Below are positions 61,548-64,000 of a stretch of DNA of 64,000 nucleotides, in pieces. Both the position numbers and the translations under genes were made by a program. The notes beneath the pieces were generated by a model. That model ran no database searches, was not told the origin of the DNA, and saw only the letters and a program-made list of their open reading frames with translations. How positions within the stretch are numbered: the first letter of the stretch is position 1; each line of letters opens with the position of its first letter. The DNA is taken from positions 1 through 64,000 of the forward strand of contig CAYOBW010000006.1 of assembly GCA_964402115.1 (NCBI GenBank). Reading direction: 5' to 3'. The DNA comes from CAYOBW01 sp964402115. GTDB lineage: Bacteria; Verrucomicrobiota; Kiritimatiellia; UBA8416; CAYOBW01.

Positions 61548-61961
61548 ATGAAGCTGCTCAACCGCCGCACAGGGCGCCGCGCAACGGACCCGCGACTCGA
61601 CATGACGCCGATGATCGACGTCGTCTTCCAACTCCTGATCTTCTTCCTGGTGACGCTCAAGCAGGAGGACCTGTACGCCATGCTCGCGGCCGCCAGGCCG
61701 CAGGCGGGCGGCGGACCCGCGGTGGAGCTGGTCGAAATCGCGATCAGGGGCACGGCGGATGGCCGCGAAGCGCTGACGCTGCTCGGGCGGTCCGTCACGC
61801 TGGAGGAGCTCGACGCGCACCTGCGCGCGCTGGGGCGGATCAGCACGCGCGTGCCCGTCGTCATTCGGTGCGAGGGCGGTTCGCGCCACGGCTCGCTGAT
61901 GCAGGTGCTGGATGCCTGCCGCGCCAATCGTTTCGAGCGCCTGTCCGTGTTCAGCCAGTAA
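61548..61961 (+). CDS. exbD: ExbD/TolR-family protein 3
   Basis: A 137-residue ExbD, close to ExbD 2: LDMTPMIDVVFQLLIFFLVT then LKQEDLYAMLAAARP, and an end RFERLSVFSQ. GGAGGTG stands 5 bases ahead of the ATG at 61548. The composition is a little more GC- and Ala-rich than in copy 2. It starts a second small unit (ExbD plus TM-toroid) behind the terminator, so it needs its own promoter or read-through. Confidence 0.92.
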   Translation: MKLLNRRTGRRATDPRLDMTPMIDVVFQLLIFFLVTLKQEDLYAMLAAARPQAGGGPAVELVEIAIRGTADGREALTLLGRSVTLEELDAHLRALGRISTRVPVVIRCEGGSRHGSLMQVLDACRANRFERLSVFSQ

Positions 61962-62051
61962 GCCCGCCGCCCTAATAAAAACATATACGCAGGCGTGTAC
62001 CCTGGTGAAGGCGGGGAACACAGGGAGGCCTTACTTGAAGGGGAGGCCGAC

Positions 62052-63683
62052 ATGCAGACGGACGCGCCGCACAACGAGCCGGCAACAACGGCGATCGACG
62101 AGTTGGAAGCGCACTTCCACACGCTGGACGAGCTGTTCGTGGAACCGGGCGTGATGGAGAAGTGGCGGCGCGTCTGGCTGGGGCTGCAGCGGCCCGCGGA
62201 CACGGGGGACCACAAGTGGGCGCGCCTGCAGGTGCAGCGGCTGGCGGCGCCGCTGCTGGCGGTTGCCGTGCCGCTTCTCTTGCTGCTGTTGCTTTGCCTT
62301 GTACCAACTGAACGGGCAGCGCCTGTTGGCGGGTTCATGGATGTGACACGCGACGCCTCTTCGTTGCCCGAGCCGTTGGATCCGGTGGCTCCGCCCGAGC
62401 CCCTGCCCGTGCCGGAGCTGCCGGATGTGACCACGGCGGGGGCAGACGTTCCTGCGGGGGATATCGGTGGTACGGCGTCCGATCCCACGCCGCTGCCGGC
62501 GCAAGCCCCGCGGGGGCCGATTCTGGGGGGCAGCACGACGATTCGCAGCCTGCCCAGGCTGCGGGGGCCCTACAGCAGCCGCCCGGGTCCCGATGGCCCG
62601 GGCCCTGTGGGCGCGGGCGGGGACGACGCCGTGCTGCGCGCCCTGCGCTGGCTCAAGCTGCACCAGGAACCGGACGGCTGCTGGCGCAGCGGCTCCGGCG
62701 GCGGGGAAGCCTACGGCGGCGGAGTGCCGGCGGCGATGACGGCGTTTGCGGTGCTCGCGTACCTGGGGCATGGGGAGACCCCGGTCTCCGCGGAGTTTGG
62801 CGGGACGGTTGAACAGGCGCTGCGGTGGCTGGTCGTGCATCAGCAGCCCGACGGGCGGTTCGAGGGTAGCGACCCTCACGCCTACGCGCAGCCGATTGCG
62901 GCCTATGCACTGTGCGAGGCGTTCACGATGACCCGCATTCCGCTGCTGAAGGATGCAGCCGGGCGGGCTGTGCAGGTGCTTCTGGATGGCCAGCAGGCCA
63001 GCGGAGGGTGGACCTACAACTGCGCTCGCCCTGCTGACCCCCGCAACGACCTTTCGTATGGCGGCTGGTGTGTCCAGGCGCTGAAGGCCGCCCTGATGGC
63101 GGGATTGGATCGGTCCGGCGTGGACGATGCGCTGAAGCGAGCCGTCCGCGGCGTGCAGGCCAATGCCTCACCGGCGGGCGGCTTCGGGTACACGGCGCCC
63201 GGGGAGGGGCGGCTCACGGGCGTAGGTGTCCTGTGCCTGCAGATACTGGGCCAGGGACGCGACCCGACCGTGCGCAACGGCCTGCGCTGGCTGCGCGGTC
63301 ATGCGGCCTGCCGCTGGGAGCCACAGCCTGGCCGGCCGCTTTACTACTGGTACTACGAGACCCAGGCGTTCTTCCAGGAGGGCGGGGAGGCGTGGAAGCA
63401 GTGGGACCGGCAGTTCGCCGCGCAGCTGTGCCGGAACCAGCAGGTGCTGCCGGACGCCCTGCCCGGACCGCGGGGACGGGCCGTGGCAGTGGGCTACTGG
63501 GAAACGATCGGCGCCGACGAGTCCTACGGCCGCGTATACAACACCGCGCTCTGCGCGTTGATGCTCGAAGTCTACTACCGCATCCTGCCCAGCTACAAGG
63601 ATACGCAGGAAGCCCAGGATCCGGATTGGCACCGCCGCCGCGACCTGCCTGTCACGTTCAGCGTGGGCAGTGTGGATGCCTGA
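62052..63683 (+). CDS. TonB-position protein: TM anchor plus alpha toroid (copy 2)
   Basis: A 543-residue paralogue of copy 1 with the same order: cytoplasmic motif (LEAHFHTLDELF, DTGDHKWARLQVQRLAAP), TM helix (LLAVAVPLLLLLLLCLVP), a long Pro/Val/Ala/Gly linker (PEPLDPVAPPEPLPVPELPD) in place of the acidic one, and the toroid (DDAVLRALRWLKLHQEPDG, GVPAAMTAFAVLAYLGHGET, PIAAYALCEAFTMTRIPLL, YNC-ARP, YYWYYETQAFFQEGG). Again no DxDD. The toroids are much better conserved than the linkers. GGGAGG precedes the ATG at 62052. It lies 90 bp after ExbD 3 and is convergent with nqrD. Confidence 0.86.
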   Translation: MQTDAPHNEPATTAIDELEAHFHTLDELFVEPGVMEKWRRVWLGLQRPADTGDHKWARLQVQRLAAPLLAVAVPLLLLLLLCLVPTERAAPVGGFMDVTRDASSLPEPLDPVAPPEPLPVPELPDVTTAGADVPAGDIGGTASDPTPLPAQAPRGPILGGSTTIRSLPRLRGPYSSRPGPDGPGPVGAGGDDAVLRALRWLKLHQEPDGCWRSGSGGGEAYGGGVPAAMTAFAVLAYLGHGETPVSAEFGGTVEQALRWLVVHQQPDGRFEGSDPHAYAQPIAAYALCEAFTMTRIPLLKDAAGRAVQVLLDGQQASGGWTYNCARPADPRNDLSYGGWCVQALKAALMAGLDRSGVDDALKRAVRGVQANASPAGGFGYTAPGEGRLTGVGVLCLQILGQGRDPTVRNGLRWLRGHAACRWEPQPGRPLYYWYYETQAFFQEGGEAWKQWDRQFAAQLCRNQQVLPDALPGPRGRAVAVGYWETIGADESYGRVYNTALCALMLEVYYRILPSYKDTQEAQDPDWHRRRDLPVTFSVGSVDA

Positions 63684-63691
63684 GGCGGCGG

Positions 63692-64000
63692 CTACTTCGC
63701 GGCCGGAGCGGGCTTGAGAATCACGCCCTTGACGATCCAGATGAAGATTGCCAGCATGAAGAAGCCGCCGGGCGCCATGATCATGATGGCCCAGTTCTCC
63801 CACCAGGCGCCGAGTACGGTATGTCCCCAGATCGTTCCGGCGCCAAGGAGTTCGCGGAAGAAGGCGATAATCAGCAGCACGTACGCGTAACCCACGCCCG
63901 ACGTGACACCGTCCACCAGGGAAGGCCAGGGCGGATTCGTCAGGGCGTAGGCTTCCGCCCGGCCCATGACGATGCAGTTCGTGATAATCAGTCCGACGTA
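63692..64000 (-). CDS. nqrD: NqrD-like subunit, C-terminal part (5' end outside window)
   Basis: The last 102 residues of an integral membrane subunit. YVGLIITNCIVMGRAEAYAL, NPPWPSLVDGVTSGVGYAYVLL and AFFRELLGAGTIWG match NqrD (and the related RnfE) closely, so I read this as the D subunit of the sodium-pumping NADH:quinone reductase. The frame is open to the window edge, so the start and the rest of the nqr genes lie to the right. The C-terminal tail (GVILKPAPAAK) is longer than in RnfE, which favours NqrD. Confidence 0.88.
   Translation of the reverse strand, partial: YVGLIITNCIVMGRAEAYALTNPPWPSLVDGVTSGVGYAYVLLIIAFFRELLGAGTIWGHTVLGAWWENWAIMIMAPGGFFMLAIFIWIVKGVILKPAPAAK

Noticed and set aside
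59738..63683. Toroid proteins as squalene-hopene cyclases or hopanoid enzymes
   Set aside because: The DxDD catalytic motif is missing in both, a TM anchor and linker precede the domain, and no hopanoid genes are nearby.

Overview
The window is about 64 kb of high-GC, gene-dense bacterial DNA. It fits a Gram-negative (diderm) member of the Verrucomicrobiota/Kiritimatiellota/Lentisphaerota/Planctomycetota group. The hints are a type II secretion cluster, a PEP-CTERM exported protein, giant secreted LamG-type proteins, a DUF1559-type pilin-like protein, ExbB/ExbD operons that also encode membrane-anchored alpha-toroid proteins, and NQR/RNF-type genes. This placement is inference; no rRNA, tRNA or marker gene is present. 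No CRISPR array, insertion sequence or phage gene was seen.

Layout. 1-3459: 3' part of a large coiled-coil membrane protein with a PEGA-like segment. 3476-4867 (-): sodium:alanine symporter. 5056-17264: a 3595-residue exported protein (four LamG-like domains, eleven roughly 100-residue beta repeats, a C-terminal helical region with a W-x-D-I repeat), then a membrane-anchored partner candidate. 17349-24043: an atypical F-type ATPase operon (alpha1, alpha2, epsilon, c, b/delta hybrid, gamma, beta). 24108-32376: a type II secretion cluster (gspE, F, a secreted gluzincin-like protein, G, I, J, K, L, M), followed by a membrane MORN protein and three exported proteins, the last with a PEP-CTERM tail. 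37719-38762: dusB. 38853-41985 (-): chorismate mutase of the eukaryotic type, nucleobase deaminase, radical SAM protein, mutM. 42213-45306: DUF2934 protein (-), DHH phosphoesterase, tiny zinc-ribbon protein, dihydroorotase. 45311-49706 (-): a pilin-like gene with an in-frame TGA, a large exported protein, a YceI/FGE-like fusion. 49799-50770: apbE. 50839-53457 (-): Tat-exported Gfo/Idh/MocA oxidoreductase and a coiled-coil membrane protein. 53787-63683: two TPR-type exported proteins, ExbB, ExbD, ExbD, TM-toroid protein, then a second ExbD/TM-toroid pair. 63692-end (-): 3' part of nqrD.

How the genes work together. The two most unusual units are (1) the ATPase operon. It encodes two alpha paralogues, and the second has isoleucine where the catalytic arginine finger should be. 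Both alphas lack the N-terminal delta-docking helix, delta is reduced to a C-terminal domain on subunit b, epsilon has only its beta domain, and no subunit a gene is present. (2) The Tol/Ton-like operon, in which the place normally taken by TonB/TolA is occupied by a protein with an N-terminal cytoplasmic part, one TM helix, an acidic/proline linker and a terpenoid-cyclase-like alpha toroid without the DxDD motif. This occurs in two tandem versions, each with its own ExbD. ApbE probably serves the NQR complex whose D subunit begins at the right edge. The secretion cluster and the exported proteins behind it probably form one export module.
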